Assembly: GCA_023897205.1 (NCBI GenBank)
Contig: JAHWDD010000008.1
Location: 558,001-622,000, forward strand
Origin: Exophiala sp. HKRS030
Taxonomy: Eukaryota; Ascomycota; Eurotiomycetes; Chaetothyriales; Herpotrichiellaceae
Length of the DNA stretch: 64,000 nucleotides
Direction: 5' to 3'
The position numbers and the translations under genes are program-made. Shown here one piece after another: positions 46,039 through 58,746 of this stretch (its first letter is position 1; each line of letters begins with the position of its first letter). The notes under the pieces are model-generated. The model saw only the letters and a list, made by a program, of their open reading frames with translations, was not told the DNA's origin and did no database searches.

Positions 46039-46539
46039 ATGGGTGTTATGAGCAATACCTCCGAAAATGTGATTACCCATCCACGCGAGGTTGTCTACGA
46101 CTATGCCACCAACCCGACGACATGGGGACAGAACTACAAAGGCAGCGGCGGCATGGTCGCGGAGCATCAGATGCACAAGGATCTGCCTCTCAAGGTCGGC
46201 TATACTTGGACGGAGAAGGTGACCCTGCCCCCAAACACCTACCACTCGACATGGACGCTGATCACCGCGGTGCGGCCATTCAAATGGGTGATCCAGCAGA
46301 CCAATGGAATTGGGAAGCTTCCGGATGGAACGGGTGGAGTGGACGGAATCACCACCATCACCTATACTTTTGAGGAGGCAGGTCCTGGACAATGTCTGTT
46401 TAGGAGAAATCTATCCTGCGAGCTGCCCAAAGGGATTGACTGTGCAGATGACTTGTTGACTGTGATGGCTCGACCTGGTGGCATCGACCGCTACCATGCA
46501 AATATTCAGAAACAGCTTGACAATCTGGCTGGAAAGTGA
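46039..46539 (+). CDS. Small SRPBCC/polyketide-cyclase-like protein
   Basis: An intronless gene of 166 residues. The fold pattern of SRPBCC (START-like) proteins is suggested by an N-terminal strand and helix (VITHPREVVYDYATNPTTWGQ), then alternating strands (YTWTEKVTLPP, WVIQQTNGIG, TTITYTFEEAG) and a long C-terminal helix ending IDRYHANIQKQLDNLAGK. Such proteins bind hydrophobic ligands in a deep pocket, and some are cyclases or hydratases. No catalytic residues can be assigned. It could bind or isomerise a hydrophobic intermediate of the pathway (inference). Confidence 0.65.
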   Translation: MGVMSNTSENVITHPREVVYDYATNPTTWGQNYKGSGGMVAEHQMHKDLPLKVGYTWTEKVTLPPNTYHSTWTLITAVRPFKWVIQQTNGIGKLPDGTGGVDGITTITYTFEEAGPGQCLFRRNLSCELPKGIDCADDLLTVMARPGGIDRYHANIQKQLDNLAGK

Positions 46540-47189
46540 GGTGTGTGTCGAGAGCCAGGGCGTTCTGGGACCGGACATTCTGAGAGATCTGTGCGTCCCT
46601 CCGTGAGCATCGCGCGGCAATCAATAGCCGACCGTGTCTTCGGCCGAACGCGGACCACAGGGGTCGAGGACGGGACGGAAATATCATAGCCGTGCCGAAG
46701 TCTGGGCCAGTTGGGCGGACGACCCGGGCACTAAATGCTACGTACCTTTCCACATTGGCCCCCTCTAGTCCAGTTGTCGGGTCAAGCTCGACTCCGAACT
46801 AGCCAGTCCTTTGCCACGGCCAGCCCAGTGCCATCCCTCCCGTTCAGTGAATTTGGGCCAGACACCATTCCTTGGTGGAACGCCCAAGAACCAATAAGTC
46901 ACCTCGTGTTTGACCAGCTTGGACGTAGTTGGACAAGCCCACAACACTCAACCCAGCTAGGGCCACTCAAAGTGTTTTTGTCTCCCACCGTGGGGACCCC
47001 GATCTTTCTTTGCCACCTGAATCCCACGCTGACTGCGGGGAAGAAAAGGAGAGGAGAGGGAGCGAAATCTACTGGCGATTCTCCCTCTACCGCTGCCATC
47101 CCAGCGTGTAACCACTTGCCCTGAATGTCGGCGGTGTCATCACGCTGGACTCCTCGTTCCTCTTCCCATTCACCTGTCTCGCGTCTACA
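46540..47189. promoter_or_regulatory. Upstream region of third Zn2Cys6 regulator
   Basis: A 650-bp spacer. The open frames (46735-47124 plus, 47387-46899 minus) show no family features. Confidence 0.35.
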
Positions 47190-49818
47190 ATGGATCAGCC
47201 GTCTCCCAGCCCACAGGAAGTGGTCGGGCTTCGAGAAACTCCGGACACCGCTGCAAAAGGGCCACGGAACAAGACTCGCGCCCGACTCGTATGCGCGAAT
47301 TGTCGCCAGCGCAAAATAAAGGTCAGCTAGGCCAGCTGCTGAGGGTTGGGCATGAGAGATGCCGTAATCCCGATCCGCACACGACATGAGATGGTTTACT
47401 GATCTAAGTCGGGCAGTGCGACGCTGAGAGGATCACTCCGGGTACGAAATGTACTCCTTGTCGGTCTTCCAATACGCCATGTACCATTGACCGCAATGCC
47501 GATCGCAGAAGGTGAGTCTGGAACCTAGGCTTAGGTTGATGTGGTTTGTGACGGAGCAACTTGGGCCGGACTGATATCAGGCCCAGGCACGGTGCATCAC
47601 AACATAAAAAATTGTCGGAGATGCAGGAGCGCATTCGCTCCTTGGAAGGCATGATTCAAAAAGTATCGAACGAAGGAACCATGCTCTCGGCAGTTCATGT
47701 TCCCATGATGGTCGACAATGCAGCCGGAGAACTTCAGCAGGTGGCCATGGTTCAATCTGCTACCGCCGAAAACAGCACGAGAGCCCATGGTTCTCAAGAA
47801 ACGTTTGAGGACGAGCAGGGTCAGGGCATCGACGAGAGACAAGATGGCAATGCTATGACGGAAAAGTTGTTCAACCACCAAGGACTCGTTGCTCACCCAC
47901 GGGCGACGGCACTTGAGCTTGCTCAAATCGACCCCGAGCTGACTGCGAACAGGCAGACAGAGTCACGCGGATCGGTCTCGGAATACAACATGGGTCATAA
48001 TCGCGACGAATCGGGCAGTACGTCTGTGGACCGGCTCGCGAATACCAGGGTATTGACGCATGGCCCAATATCATATGCGGTACCTGACCTCCCCACCGTG
48101 CCGCCGATGGCTGATATCACTCCCTTGCCACACGAAGTGTCCACGATGGCGACACACACTGGCTCGATCCACGACGTCCAAATGTCCGGTATTGAAGAAG
48201 GACGACCTCGGATCCTTCGGGACAAGGACACGAATGACATCGCCTTCTACGGCTCGACCACGCAATTCCACATCCACTCACCCGAGACCAACGCCGGCCT
48301 CTTACGTCCGGATACCGATTTCCAAAATGGAAGCACCCTGAACATGGACTCTACCCAGCTGCACAAGGCGCTGTATCGTATCTTCTTTAACATTCAGCCA
48401 AATTCACAGATAATCGTCTCCGAAGGCCTTTTCACGAGAGATTGCAGCAAAGGTGGCCGACAGAAGTACTATTCTCCCTTCCTGAGAGATGCTATTTTAG
48501 CTGCCGCCACACGACATAGTACTTCCAGCGCGGTGCGCAAGTTGGGCAGATTATACGCCGAGCGAGCTAAAGTTTTGATCCCTTCAGAGATCGAGCGGCC
48601 CAATATTGCCTCGCTGCAAAGTTTCCTGTTGATGAGCGATTTTGAAGCAACAAGAGGACGGGCAAGGCTCGGTTGGACGTACAATTGTGAGTAAGAAGCA
48701 CTCAAGATGCCGGTGACCCCGCTAACCGCAGCAACGCAGTAATCGCAACAGGATTGTTGATCGACCTTGCCCTACATGTAGAATACTCCGACGCCATCAA
48801 CAAGGATGCAATTCCACCCGGCGAAGCAGAGCTCAGGGACACCCTGCTTCTTGGGACATTTGTCTATGCAACTCTGTGGAGTCTATATCTCGGACGACCC
48901 AACTCGATCTCGTCGCCCGTGATTGCCGCCGTACGACGTGTGATTGGGGACGGGACCTGCAGCAGCCCTCTCTACATGTGGGTGGCACTCTGCATGCAGA
49001 TGCAGGACATCATCGAAATACTCAATTCACCGACGGGGCTCCGTAAGGACCAATGGAACGCGAGCTTCCGTTTGTGCGCGCACGAGATCAATCTGCGAGC
49101 TGTTTTTGACGGCGTGCCCGCCGAGCTCGCCTTCGACGATGCGCGCATCGACGAGCTTGACGCGGAGGCATACGCCCCTCACATGCAGTATTTTGGGTTA
49201 CAGGTAACGCTGCACCGTGCCATCATCAGGGCTGGGCAGTCCGATTCTCGAGGAAGGAATGAGGCTCAACCCAAGAGCTTGGACCATCTTTACACTGTTG
49301 TCCACGACAATGCGGTACGGATAGCGAAAATGATCCTTTCGTACAGACGCATCTTTGGGCTCGAAAACATCATCACGGTCATGCTGGACAATGTGTATGT
49401 GGCAGCTGTGGCCCTCACGTCACACATTGCTCGAATGCAACAAAGATCTCTGTCATTTGAAGACGAGGTGCGATGGCTTCGCTCGCTGTACGAAGTTCTC
49501 GAAGCGGTTGAGAAACACTACCCAGTCACTATAAGGATGAAGTCAAGTCTGATTCATTTCATCGAGCAAACGCCCCTGGGAAGCATCTTCCCAGGAAAGG
49601 TACCTGTCACGTCGCCGAGAAGCGTGCCCGAAAGCACGACCGGTCTATTAACGAATGACCCAGTCCCAGTCAACCTTAGCTCCCAAACGGCAAAGAGCCC
49701 GCCTGTACCAATCGAGGGGAGTGATTTTGCCAACTTGGAATTTACCCTGACTACAGAAGATGACTGGTGGCTTCATGACTCGGCATGGAACATGACAAGT
49801 TTACCTTTCGAGACGTAG
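47190..49818 (+). CDS. Zn2Cys6 transcription factor with long linker
   Basis: Four exons (47190-47321, 47417-47511, 47581-48686 and 48740-49818) give 803 residues. The zinc cluster CANCRQRKIKC..C..C is interrupted by intron 1 and finishes in exon 2 (GTKCTPCRSSNTPC), followed by a short coiled coil (LSEMQERIRSLEGMIQKV). A disordered linker of about 200 residues leads to the regulatory domain (FFNIQPNSQIIVSEGLFTRDC, YYSPFLRDAILAAATRHS, LGWTYNLIATGLLIDLALHV, TLWSLYLGRPNS). This matches the nitrogen/quinate-type fungal regulators. It is a nuclear protein; the targets are unknown. It converges with the enoyl-CoA hydratase, 73 bp apart. Confidence 0.9.
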
Positions 49819-49891
49819 GTTACCCCACAAAAGCTCAGAAAGTTCCTTCCGCAGACGATTGTGCGATCCTCGTGTGAGGCGTGGTTGCTTT

Positions 49892-50786
49892 TCAGAGCTT
49901 TGAAGCTACCCAGTCTGGCTTTGTCTTTTGTTTGAATGCTCGCAGGCCAATGGTGCGGTTTGGAGACCGCAATAACAGCTCCTCGTAGCGGTCTGCTGTC
50001 AACTGACAGGCCCTTTCCACACTGGACGTTTCCCATGCCTCTCTCAGACCTGCGCGGGTCACAATTGTCGAATCTGGTGACATGTTGGCGACCCTTGTTG
50101 CCAATGCCAAAGCTTCTTCCAACATCGTTTCTGGCGTTTTGGCGACTATGTTGACCAAGCGAAGATCCCTTGCTTCCTTGGCCATCAGGCGCTGCCCTGC
50201 AAGCGCGATCTCTGCCGCAGCTTGCATGCCACAGATGTGCACGATCCGCGGGAGTGCTCCAGCCGCTGCATAGACGCCGACAGAAGACTCTGGTAATCCA
50301 AAAGAGGCTGTTGGAGAGGCAACCACAAGGTCACTGTGGGAAGCGTGTCAACATCCTGCAAATCCCCAAGGACAAATACCTCAGAACTCACCTGTTGAGG
50401 CAAATCTCAAAACCGCCTCCAAGCGCATAACCATTTACAGCGGCGATAATTGGCTTCTTCCCAATTCTCCTGCTTAGCCCACAAAATCCGGACGGAGCAA
50501 ACTTTCTCTCTTTAGGATGGGGCGGCGCGTGAGTGAAGCTTTCCTGCTCGATCAGGTCTTGACCTGAGCAGAAGGCTTTGCTGCCAACCCCTGTGATGAC
50601 AGCCCCTCGCAGATGAGGCTCGTTGTCGAACCATTGAGCGATTAGTTCACCCTCCCAGTGACCCCGCAGGGGTATGGAATTCATTTGTCGTTCGCGTTGG
50701 ATCGTGATCAACAGTACATGGGGTCTTGGATATGAGAGACTGAAGATTGAGCTCGAAGGGGGAGGAGCGTGGAATTTTGTCTCCAT
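49892..50786 (-). CDS. Enoyl-CoA hydratase/isomerase (crotonase family)
   Basis: Two exons (50786-50392 and 50333-49892) give 278 residues. Crotonase marks are present: oxyanion-hole segments VGSKAFCSGQDL and AAVNGYALGGGFEICLN, then ASPTASFGLPESSVGVYAAAGALPRI with Glu in the PE position used by hydratases. The tail ends KTKPDWVASKL; the last three residues SKL form a canonical peroxisomal targeting signal (PTS1), so the protein should act in peroxisomal beta-oxidation-like degradation. It would hydrate a 2-enoyl-CoA formed from the acid activated by the acyl-CoA synthetase (inference). Confidence 0.92.
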
Positions 50787-52689
50787 GTCGCAGGCAAGAG
50801 GAGCTTCCGTGGAAGACCCAAAATTACGGATCTCGGAAGCCGGTCTCGCCTTGCTAGTGAGAGCAAGATAGAACAAAGTAAACTTTGAGTTGAGATAGCC
50901 ACGTCAAGCTAAGATGCACTTGCTCTGGTGTCTCAGTCGGTGTATAGACTTGCAGGACTCCTTGTCACGGTTCCGTTCGACTCGAGATCATCAGAGAGGA
51001 GAGGACCTCGGGAAAAGAAATACTTGTGTGCACAAGCGGGCGATGGGCCAACCGGCTTCGAGGCACTATCGCCGTGCCTTGGCTCTCCAATGAAACCGGT
51101 TGTCAGCCGAGGCGCGCAAATAGAAAGCCTCGCGGAAAGCCTGCACTGACTTGCGGCGTCACTATCGCTCACAGCCTTTCACTGTCGACTTCTAACCTAC
51201 AATGTTATCAGTATCATCCTCAATAGACTGAGGGTATTGAGCGTTAGTTTCGAACGACCACTCAAGTAATGTCTGTGGCAATTCGAGTTGCACCTTCTGC
51301 GGCCTGCTGTGACACGACGTCTCCTCTAACAGTCCAATTCAAGGACGCGCCAACTTGTGAATGCCATTCGAACTGGCACATCACCATGGCAAGTGGTTTC
51401 ATGCCTCGGCGCCGAGATTAGCCAAGGTAATCGCGGTGCCCAAGCAAAAGAAATCCGCGTTTGGAATGGCCACGTCAAGCTTTCGCTTGGGCCGGGAACC
51501 ACGGCTAAGGGATGTGAACAACACGAAGGCAAAGCAGGGGTGTGCGTCGTTACAGACTTCAACGTTGTATGCACCAAATCCATCAGGCTTTAGGACAGGA
51601 GGATATCAACTACACAGTTTTTAACACGGTAGTGGTGGAGCCAGAGATTCCTCGAAAGTGTAGCCTTGCGTCTTGACACTCTTCATTGAGTTACTAACCT
51701 TGCTCGCGCTAGCATACTTGAAGCCGTTCAGTTCCCTAAGGGTTACAGGCCCGATGCTCTCATTGCCGTTGGCTGCTGAAGGGTCATCGACACAGCCAAG
51801 ATGATGCACCTCTACACGTGCTTCCCGGAAGCCTACCTGCTTGACTTCGTGAATGCGCCTCTTGGTCGCGGACTCCTAGTAAATAACAAGCTTTTGCCGC
51901 TCATTGCGATGCCCATTGAAGCCCTCTGAATACCAGCACAGTGTCTTCCGCCGTACATGCTGCTTCGGGACTGGATGTACTGTGCCGTTCACCAGACTCC
52001 TGGACTACGATCTCCTATCACGCACGTGTGCTTCGGCGCTCCAATCCTAGCCTACGTCGGGCATACCAGGGTACCAATCTAATCTCTGATATCTTTTCCT
52101 GACAGGCGCTGAAATGCTCCGTGAAATACCTTCCGCAAGCTGTCAAGGATTCCAAGGATACCGAAGCACTCAGCACAAGATCCTGCTGGGGCCGACACTA
52201 GCGGTGGCCGGGATAGGCGTTGGAGACGCGAGTATGTATTTATGTCATGGATGAGCTAACCCATTTGAAGCCCGAATCGCGGTTACAAACACCAGCGGTG
52301 ATGTTGTGGACAAGCCTACTATTCCCCGTGGGGTCGGTTTAAGCTGGTTCTCAGCCTGGAAGATGATGCGAAGTTCCAGAGGGAGCAGCTGGAGAGCCTG
52401 TCTGAAGATGGTCTGGAACAGTTGCTTCTCGGATGATTTGCGGAAAGCCTGGGATTAGTCACTTGTGTTTCAACGCCGGGCTCGTAGACCCAGTCTGACG
52501 CGGGAACATCCATTGTGAGGTTCACGGATAGAGTTGAGATGCGCTTCAGCTCTGAGCTTCATCGCGGAACTGGCTCCGAACCCGGGGAAACCAGCCGTGG
52601 CGGGGACCCCAACCCTGAATCCTGGAAAGCGTCAAAAAGGTTTGTTCAAACCTGCGCGCGGATGCTGACAAGATGCCCACCCAAACATC
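50787..52689. other. 1.9-kb stretch with no intact gene, possible gene debris
   Basis: Lies between the divergently oriented enoyl-CoA hydratase and MFS genes. Protein-like pieces occur without linking frames, for example about 52336-52435 on the plus strand (FKLVLSLEDDAKFQREQLES) followed by a stop, and short frames at 51361-51624. I cannot name a family for them. No repeats or RNA signals seen. Confidence 0.35.
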
Positions 52690-54698
52690 ATGGCGACTTT
52701 ACAAGCGTACTACTCGAGTTACAATCTCGCGGTCAGTCTAGCATCCCTGACCGTGGCCCGTCAAATGGATGTCTAACCTCCCCGCCAGATTATTTTCGCA
52801 CTTTGTCTGGGGTCGTTGTCGTATGGCTACTGCTTCAGCATCATCTCCACCACAATTGGCCAAGTGAGTTTTGAGAGCACCGTGTGTCACGCTATGAGAT
52901 TCGCTGACTGTGCATGATGACGACAGGCTGGCTTCTACAGCTACTTCGGACTATCTGCATCGGCAGAGGGTCCCAACCATGCGTATACCAACCGTATTCT
53001 GGGAGCCACAAGCGGCCTATTTTCGGCTGGTGCCTTTATGGGCTGCTGGACCATGGGCTGGATGTGTGATGCTTGTGGCCGGAAGCAGGCCCTACTGATC
53101 GCCACCACAATCTCGCTGGTAGGGTCGGCTTTGCAGGCTGGGTCGGCCGCCATTGGCATGTTTCTCTTCGCGAGGTGGCTGACTGGATACGGTGTGGGTA
53201 AGTACCTATTGAAGCTCGCCGCATGCGCTCAGGAGCTTGTCACATCCATTTGCAACGACGCTGACACCCTATGCTCAGGAAACTTGGTGACACTAATTCC
53301 CATCATGCAAGCGGAGATATCGCCTCCAGCCAGTCGAGGGTTCTTGGTTGGCCAGCACGGTAGGATTGCTTCGCTTGTCTACGCTAGAGTCTTCTTCTTA
53401 ACCAAGCGCAGGCTTTGTTCTTGTGGCAGGTTACATGTTTGCCGGTTGGGTCGGCTACGGCTGCTATTTTTCGGCAAATTCAGATTTTCAATGGCGATTT
53501 CCACTGTCCGTCGTGTGCTTCTGGCCGTTGATGGTCCTGGCTGTCTTCCCTTGGATTCCCGAGTCCCCTCGATGGCGTAGGTCCTCTCTCTCAGTCTGCA
53601 GCGTTCGCGACATTTCTGACCTCTTTTGCTCTTAGTGATCCTCAAAGGCCGCCGAGACGAGGCGTGGGCCATTGTGGCAAAGCTTCACTACAATCCCGCC
53701 GATCCTGAAGAAGTCTATGCCCGCAAAGAGTTTTATCAAATGTGTCGTCAAGTGGACAACGACAGGCAGTACTTCGAGCACGAGACCATATGGGACCTTT
53801 TCCGCAAGCCCAGCTATCGCAAGAGAATGATCTGTGGTTTCTTCACCTTTTTCAGCAACGAGTCGTCTGGCATCCTGGTGATATACAGTAAGGATACATT
53901 GCCTGCGGCGTTGTTGAACATCTGGACTAAGAAAAGAAACAGACTACAGCGTCTTGATCTACCAGGGTCTGGGACAGACTGGGCACATGCCTCTCCTCTT
54001 GTCCGGGGTCTACGTGACCCTGGGCGCGCTCGGAAATGGGATCAATGCCATCTTGGTCGACCGGGTGGGGAGAAAGGCTCTCTTCATCACGGGACTGAGT
54101 GGCATGCTCGTTTCTCTGATTACTGAGACCATCTTGGTCCGCTACTACGCTGGCACGGATAATCATGGAGGACTGAGCGTCGCCCTCTTTTTCATTTTCT
54201 TGCATTTGATATTGTGAGTGACATCTGCCTCCGCCGGTGTAGGCCGTTTGGCTGATTCTTTGATGAAGCTACGGGTGCTGCATCGACGCCAACAGTTTCG
54301 TGTATGCCTCCGAGATCTTCCCAACCCACATTCGACCGCGAGGCATGGCTTGGTCGGTGGGCACCTTGTTCTTGACCACAATCCCCTACCTAGAGGCTGC
54401 CCCGACTGCCTTTGCGACGATTGGATATAGATATTACATCCTCTTCGTCGTTCTCACGACCATCAATATACCCATCATCTATTTCTACTTCCCCGAGGTC
54501 AGTACTCCAAGTCCCCAGACAACCTCTTTTGCATCTGGCCACTGACGTGGACTCCAGACCAAAGGACTATCGTTAGAGGAGATTAGCGAGATATTCGGGG
54601 ATGATGTTGCCATTCACCTCACCTGCCAGGGAGAAGACGAGAAGGAAGAGATGGAGGCCCAGATTGAAGCACAGTTGAAAGAAGTCAAGCACGCTTGA
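52690..54698 (+). CDS. MFS sugar-porter-type transporter
   Basis: Nine exons (52690-52731, 52789-52863, 52927-53197, 53279-53359, 53412-53576, 53636-53887, 53943-54213, 54269-54497 and 54558-54698) give 508 residues. Marks are MCDACGRKQALLIA (loop 2-3), FARWLTGYGVG, IPIMQAEISPPASRG, WIPESPRWLILKGR (after helix 6), INAILVDRVGRKAL, VYASEIFPTHIRPRG and PETKGLSLEEISEIFGDD. The pattern matches fungal sugar or quinate permeases. The first exon encodes only 14 residues, followed by a 25-residue exon, so the N-terminus is short. It is a plasma membrane carrier for an unknown polyol, sugar or cyclic acid. Confidence 0.88.
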
Positions 54699-55162
54699 AG
54701 GCCATACGCGAAGGACAGCATGGTGGGAAACACTTGGCAGATTAGTAGTCGCGACGGAGGTCTCCTCTCTAGGCCTCTTTTGGCGCTCCCACGCTGGCTG
54801 AAGAAAGTCAATTTAGGCTATAGTGGTAGCATAACCCCATTGAATGGCTAGAACGAACCGAGATCTGGGGGAAGGGGGAGCTGTTGCCCCACACAAGCTC
54901 TGCTGTCGACGCCCCCAGAACCCCGGCTCGTACTTGCAGGTGGAGTCGGACGGATGTTCTTCGACCGAATACATCCCCTCGTGCTGTCGTAAAGTCTTCA
55001 TTAACTAGTTGCCTCACTCCTCCAACTCCTTTGACCGTCATCTTTCTAATGCTTCCTTGACTTCTCTTACGGCCTCAGGCCCGCCCCCTTTTTCCGCCGA
55101 CACCACCCTACGGCCTAGCTTCCAGTCAAATACGCTGACCCTCCCAGAATTCTCTGCTCTTC
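54699..55162. promoter_or_regulatory. Upstream region of bZIP gene
   Basis: A 464-bp spacer rich in C/T tracts directly before the bZIP start. No defined element or gene. Confidence 0.3.
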
Positions 55163-56898
55163 ATGGACGCGCCTTCGCCCATCACCGGCTCCCTTAAGCC
55201 CCCCCCTCGATTTGCATCCTCCTTCACTGGCAGTGTATGCAATGGAGGTGGCACGAGTCGCAGCTCGACGAGGCGCACTGGAGCACAGCTCGAGCGCAAG
55301 CGGAGGCAAGACCGGGAGTCCCAGCGAAACGCGCGTGAACGCACCAAGAAGTACATTGCCAGCCTGGAGGAGAGACTCGCCGAGCTGGAATCGCCAACAT
55401 GCATCTCGGATCTTTCGAAGAAGAACGAAGAATTGCGGCAGAAAGTGGATTCCCTAGAGACCAAGTTACAAGCAGTTGTCCAGATTGCTACAAGAGTATC
55501 GGACACAAATTCTGGCGGAGACCATGCCGCAGAAGCACATCACTTGTTCTCAGCGACCCTTGCCCATCCACATGACGGCGGACGATCCAGCGCCAGCCCG
55601 GCCTCGACCTCACTGAAACCGACATGTCCACTGACTGGAGCGGTGTTGAGGGAGAAGGCAACCAGTGCAGGTCCTACCGTTCAACGTCAATCCGCGATTC
55701 TGGGTGTTGTAGAAGTTGGAAAACGTGCTCAGATTGACAATGCCTCGACCGCACCTGGCTGCCCCGATAACGGTGACGCCGAGCCCATGGTCGACTTCAA
55801 CCATAATTACATGCAGGTGGGGGACATCGGACCCTCGTCACACACTTCTACGACACTCCCGCCGGCTACACATGGTCTAGTACTGGATTCCCGTGTCAGT
55901 CTCCTCAAAGTTCTCTGCTGATATGACCTGACCGTCCCCCAGACATCTGTGGGTTCCTTGACGACAGCGAATATCTGGGGACCCACCAGCAGCCTTGGGC
56001 AGCATAATCCAGGTGAGTCCACGCATGGAGGTTGCCTTTCCTGTTTTGCACGCATTATTCGCAGGAGTGGCAGCAACACTGACCAGGGGAAGATGGAACT
56101 CCGTCCTTGGATGCCTTCTATGTCCCTCCCGGACCGCTGTGGCCCGAAAAAGGATTTCCAACCCCTCAAAACTGTGCTGCCACCAATATCTGGGACGCGA
56201 AATTGATCAAGTGTATCAATGAGCATCAAAATCACCTGATGGAATTTTCCATGTCCATGCCAGAGGATCCAGAACTTCGCAGCATCCTAGATCCTAGGAC
56301 GAGCCAAGGCACAGCAGATTCTCTCACTCACTTTTTAAACGCCCCGATCACTCAATGGAATTTCGAGCTTCCGGAAAAATTGGCCATGTTTTGGCTGAAT
56401 TTCGTTCATCTGAAGGTGAGCCAGAATCGAATCCCCCTCGAACCCTCCCGGCCCGCCGCGGTTCAATTGCTTTATGTGTATATGGTATTGATGGTTCAAC
56501 AGTACCGCATCTATCCGTCAGAAGAGACGTTCAACGAGATGCCGCCGTGGTTCCGTCCATGTCCTTTGCAGTGTCAAGTCAGCCACCCGATCTACATCGA
56601 TGCTCTTCCCTGGCCCCATCTACGCGAAAAGCTCACATTCGAACACCGGTTATACCCTTTCCACCTGTTGACCCCTGTATTCTGTAGCAGCCTCAACATC
56701 AACTGGCCACACAACCAAGACATGACATATGTACATGAAGCATCAGGCAATCTCCGCCTGAGCCGCTCTTTCAAGAAACATATCAGGAAGCTGGAAAATT
56801 GGACCATGAAACCGGCCTTTTCGAAACAGTATCCAGAACTCACATGGGCGGTACAAGTAGACAACGCTCCGTGGCATGGATCCGCGCATGAAAATTGA
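55163..56898 (+). CDS. bZIP transcription factor with DUF3425 domain
   Basis: Three exons (55163-55879, 55943-56012 and 56087-56898) give 532 residues. The basic region and zipper lie at about residues 47-100 (RKRRQDRESQRNARERTKKY, then LEERLAEL and KKNEELRQKVDSLETKL). After a Ser/Pro-rich linker comes the DUF3425 domain (PAAVQLLYVYMVLMVQQYRIYP, ALPWPHLREKLTF, YPFHLLTPVFCSSLNINWPH, HIRKLENWTM). The first intron boundary (CTA before GTACTG) was chosen because it alone keeps the frame to the second exon; an alternative donor exists upstream. It is nuclear. Many members control stress or nutrient genes. Confidence 0.88.
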
Positions 56899-57459
56899 AG
56901 CACTGTTTTCCATAGCATATATTAGCAGAGTCAGTAATTATCGTCCATGCTTGGAGACTCTGCGCCAACACTTCGCTCTCCGTCGCTGGGGGCTGTCCAT
57001 GGCTCGAGCAGTATTTCCAGGGACTGGAGAGGATTCAACGACTGTAGAAGCTCACAGAGTGCCCTGTCTCAAAGGGCGCCCTGGACGCGTCAGGAACCTT
57101 TCCCCGTCTGACTCCCCGTCCTGGCAAAGTCTTGTGAGTGGCTGTGCGTCTGCAGACGGGAAAACGGACCGTGCGCTTGCCGAGCATCTCCTCGAGCGGC
57201 ATTCTTGGGCGAGCAGCCCGAACGCGCCGTGGCTGTAAACTATTACCGACTTGTGCGTGGAGCCCCAAGTGTCTCTGGCACGCCTAGAGGAGACGACATT
57301 GCTAGTCCTCCAACAAGTTGAGCTCTTTTGTGGCCGTAGACGACACATATCCTGTGCTCATTCCATTACTGCCCATTCCATACTGCCCGTCCCATATTCT
57401 CTGAGCAAATCTCGGATCGTGCAGAGGTAGCATTGAAGGCTTTGCTCGACTTTCAGAAT
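56899..57459. promoter_or_regulatory. Upstream region of SDR gene
   Basis: A 561-bp spacer. No gene or clear element seen. Confidence 0.3.
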
Positions 57460-58504
57460 GCATTTTCCCGGGGTCGCTCTCGTTACCGGCGCAGCTTCAG
57501 GTAAAGACGGTACAATGCCTGTATAGTTTGTCCCAGACCTAAACAATTCTTCACAGGCATCGGTCGGGCCACAGCCAAACTTTTTGCAAAAGAAGGATGT
57601 CGTAGGATAGCCATTGGAGATATCCAGGCTCCAGCACTCAACAAAACCCGCGAGGAAATCCAGTCGGAATATAAGGACGCGGAGGTCGTCGCCATACCTA
57701 CGGGTAAGTCTAGTAAGGATTAAATTCAGTCTGGTTGGTCGAGAAGCCGGTGCTTCAAGACGGCCAGAATGTGTACGTCTCTTGTTGAGCACCCAAGGTT
57801 GAACATCCCATGTTCGTTTCTAGATGTCACCTCGGAATCCTCCGTCAACTCTCTTGTTCAGTCTGTGGTCAATACCTTTGGCCGCATCGACTATGCCTGC
57901 AACGTGGCCGGCATACTCCTTCCTGGAATCACCACCGAGTACTCTTTGAGCCAATGGGACAAACAGTTCTCGGTCAATACACGGGGCATGTGGCTCTGTC
58001 AGCGAGCGCAGATCACGCAGATGTTGAAACAAGAGCCCTTGAAAGCACCAGACAGCCATTTTCCTGCCCGTGGAGCCATCGCCAACGTCGCATCGATGGC
58101 GGGGCTGCGCGTCTATGACAACTTGCCGGCATATTGTGCTAGCAAGCATGCCATTATCGGATTCACCAAGAGCGACGGCTTGCACTACGCAAAAAGTGGG
58201 ATCAGGTTGAACGCTATTTGCCCTGGAGTGATCAAAACGCCGATGCTGGGAGAGGTCCCCGAAGAAGACGATACCAACTTGGACGAAATGGTCAGGGAGA
58301 TGGCGCTGAAGCGGACCGGCATGCCGGAAGAAGTCGCCGAGTGTCTGGTTTGGATCACCAGCGGACGCGCCAGTTTCGTCACGGCGACAACCCTGGCCCC
58401 GAATGGAGGTACGTACTTGTTGAAGAAATCCACATTGGTGCGCGTGGTTTTTTCTTAGAGCGACATGGGCTGACCTACGAAAATTAGGAATGGTGGGTGG
58501 TTAG
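57460..58504 (+). CDS. Short-chain dehydrogenase/reductase
   Basis: Four exons (57460-57500, 57557-57703, 57834-58408 and 58488-58504) give 259 residues. Classical SDR marks: VTGAASGIGRA split by intron 1, NVAG, Ser in NVASMAG, catalytic YCASK, and CPGVIKTPM. The last exon encodes only the final residues (GMVGG) and the stop. It oxidises an alcohol or reduces a ketone with NAD(P)H. It converges with flavin monooxygenase copy 3, 242 bp apart, and could make or use the ketone that the monooxygenase oxidises (inference). Confidence 0.9.
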
Positions 58505-58746
58505 AGGTAGAGAAAATGAGGAGATCTATTGGGAGAACAACAGCGTGACTGGAGACTGGTGAATTTGAAATACCCAGTGTCGTAGTTTGGCTCGATGGGG
58601 CACACGAAAATAATGACCATGAGTGTCAGGACGCTGGAACAATCAAGGTCCTTTTGATCTCAAACCTTTCTCAATGACTTTCATTGTAACACCCGGCCAG
58701 TCCTTCTATAAAGGTCTACATACAAGGCTAAAGCTTTTAAACCTGG

